In this document: positions 6,257-6,655 of the stretch, one piece after another
Layout of the letters: each line of letters starts with the position of its first letter
Position numbering within the stretch: the first letter of the stretch is position 1
NCBI GenBank assembly: GCA_004296815.1
Contig: SCVT01000533.1
Span: 1-6,655, forward strand
From: Reyranella sp.
GTDB taxonomy: Bacteria; Pseudomonadota; Alphaproteobacteria; Reyranellales; Reyranellaceae
Direction: 5' to 3'
DNA length: 6,655 bases
The notes under the pieces: generated by a model
What the model was told of the DNA's origin: nothing
Seen by the model: the letters and a program-made list of their open reading frames with translations, nothing else
Databases searched by the model: none
Translations under genes and position numbers: made by a program

Positions 6257-6624
6257 GCGGTCGCCTCGTCGATCCTCAGATGCCGACCCTCGCGATCAAA
6301 GAACATCCCGCGATTGAAGGCCAGCGGATCGGCCTTCACGTCGGCCTCGACCTCCTTCAGCTTGCGCGCGGCCGCTTCGTCGGGAAGCGGACCACCGGCA
6401 TGCCCCAGCCCGACGAAGAACGCCACGCTATCCCATGGTGTCCGAGCACTGTCGAGCAACTCACGCATCTCCCGCCACGTCATCTCGTCGCCGATCAGAT
6501 GGGCGTAGCTAGACTTGAGGGGTATCGCGTCGCTGTCCGACATGCGCACGAGCACGATGAAGACCGTGAATGGCCCGGTATCCGCAAACTGCGCGGCAAG
6601 CCAATGCTCGAAGTCGCTCTTCAT
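6253..6624 (-). CDS. hypothetical protein, 123 residues, first gene of the fdhD-mobB operon
   Basis: I do not recognise a named family. The start is ATG 6624 with AGAGG (6634-6630) five bases upstream. The protein is soluble and acidic: an N-terminal helix (MKSDFEHWLAAQF), a hydrophobic strand TVFIVLVRM (19-27), a central block with GDEMTWREMRELLDSARTPW (46-65), a strand VAFFVGL (67-73), a Gly/Pro turn, a charged helix (about 82-96) and a C-terminal MFFDREGRHLRID strand pair. There is no Cys, no membrane segment and no P-loop. Its stop overlaps the fdhD start by four bases, so translation is coupled. This ties it to molybdenum cofactor or formate dehydrogenase maturation, though it is clearly not the small FdsD subunit as I know it. 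The role is inferred from position only. Confidence 0.8.
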   Translation of the reverse strand: MKSDFEHWLAAQFADTGPFTVFIVLVRMSDSDAIPLKSSYAHLIGDEMTWREMRELLDSARTPWDSVAFFVGLGHAGGPLPDEAAARKLKEVEADVKADPLAFNRGMFFDREGRHLRIDEATA

Positions 6625-6642
6625 GGCTGCCTCTAGAACTCG

Positions 6643-6655
6643 AGATCGGAAGAGC
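6643..6655 (+). other. Illumina sequencing adapter remnant at the contig end
   Basis: AGATCGGAAGAGC is the exact first 13 bases of the common TruSeq adapter, and it ends precisely at the window edge. Such a match at an end is far more likely to be untrimmed adapter than genomic DNA. Sequence up to about 6642 should be real; the bases after it should not be read as the upstream region of the 123-residue gene. Confidence 0.9.

Overview
The window is high-GC chromosomal DNA with tightly packed genes and GTG starts. The gene types point to an alphaproteobacterium (Hyphomicrobiales or Rhodospirillales type): a short XRE-helix LexA-like regulator, an aldonate-type IlvD/Edd dehydratase, and fdhD-mobB in one operon. 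This placement is inferred from protein style, not from a marker gene. I see no RNA gene, mobile element, CRISPR array or phage gene.

Left part, plus strand. An S24 (LexA-like) repressor gene (67-723) is preceded by a perfect 7-3-7 inverted repeat. After a 61-base gap that holds a good sigma-70 promoter with another perfect 7-3-7 palindrome between its -35 and -10 boxes, a compact four-gene operon runs from 785 to 4982. It encodes a 96-residue protein of unknown function, a covalent-flavin sarcosine/N-methyltryptophan-oxidase-like enzyme, a sugar-acid dehydratase of the IlvD/Edd family, and a family 2 glycosyltransferase whose GTG start overlaps the dehydratase stop. The set looks like a repressor-controlled catabolic or modification pathway acting on a sugar acid, perhaps an N-substituted one. 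That pathway is inference.

Right part, minus strand. A three-gene operon reads leftward from 6624 to 4944: a 123-residue conserved-looking unknown protein, fdhD (sulfur transfer to the molybdenum cofactor of formate dehydrogenase) and mobB (GTP-binding partner in guanine-dinucleotide molybdenum cofactor synthesis). All three are joined by GTGA stop/start overlaps. The two operons converge and their last genes overlap by 39 bases, leaving no room for an intergenic terminator.

The last 13 bases match the start of the common Illumina adapter exactly, so the right end is probably a contig end with leftover adapter and not genomic sequence. No gene-free stretch exceeds 70 bases.
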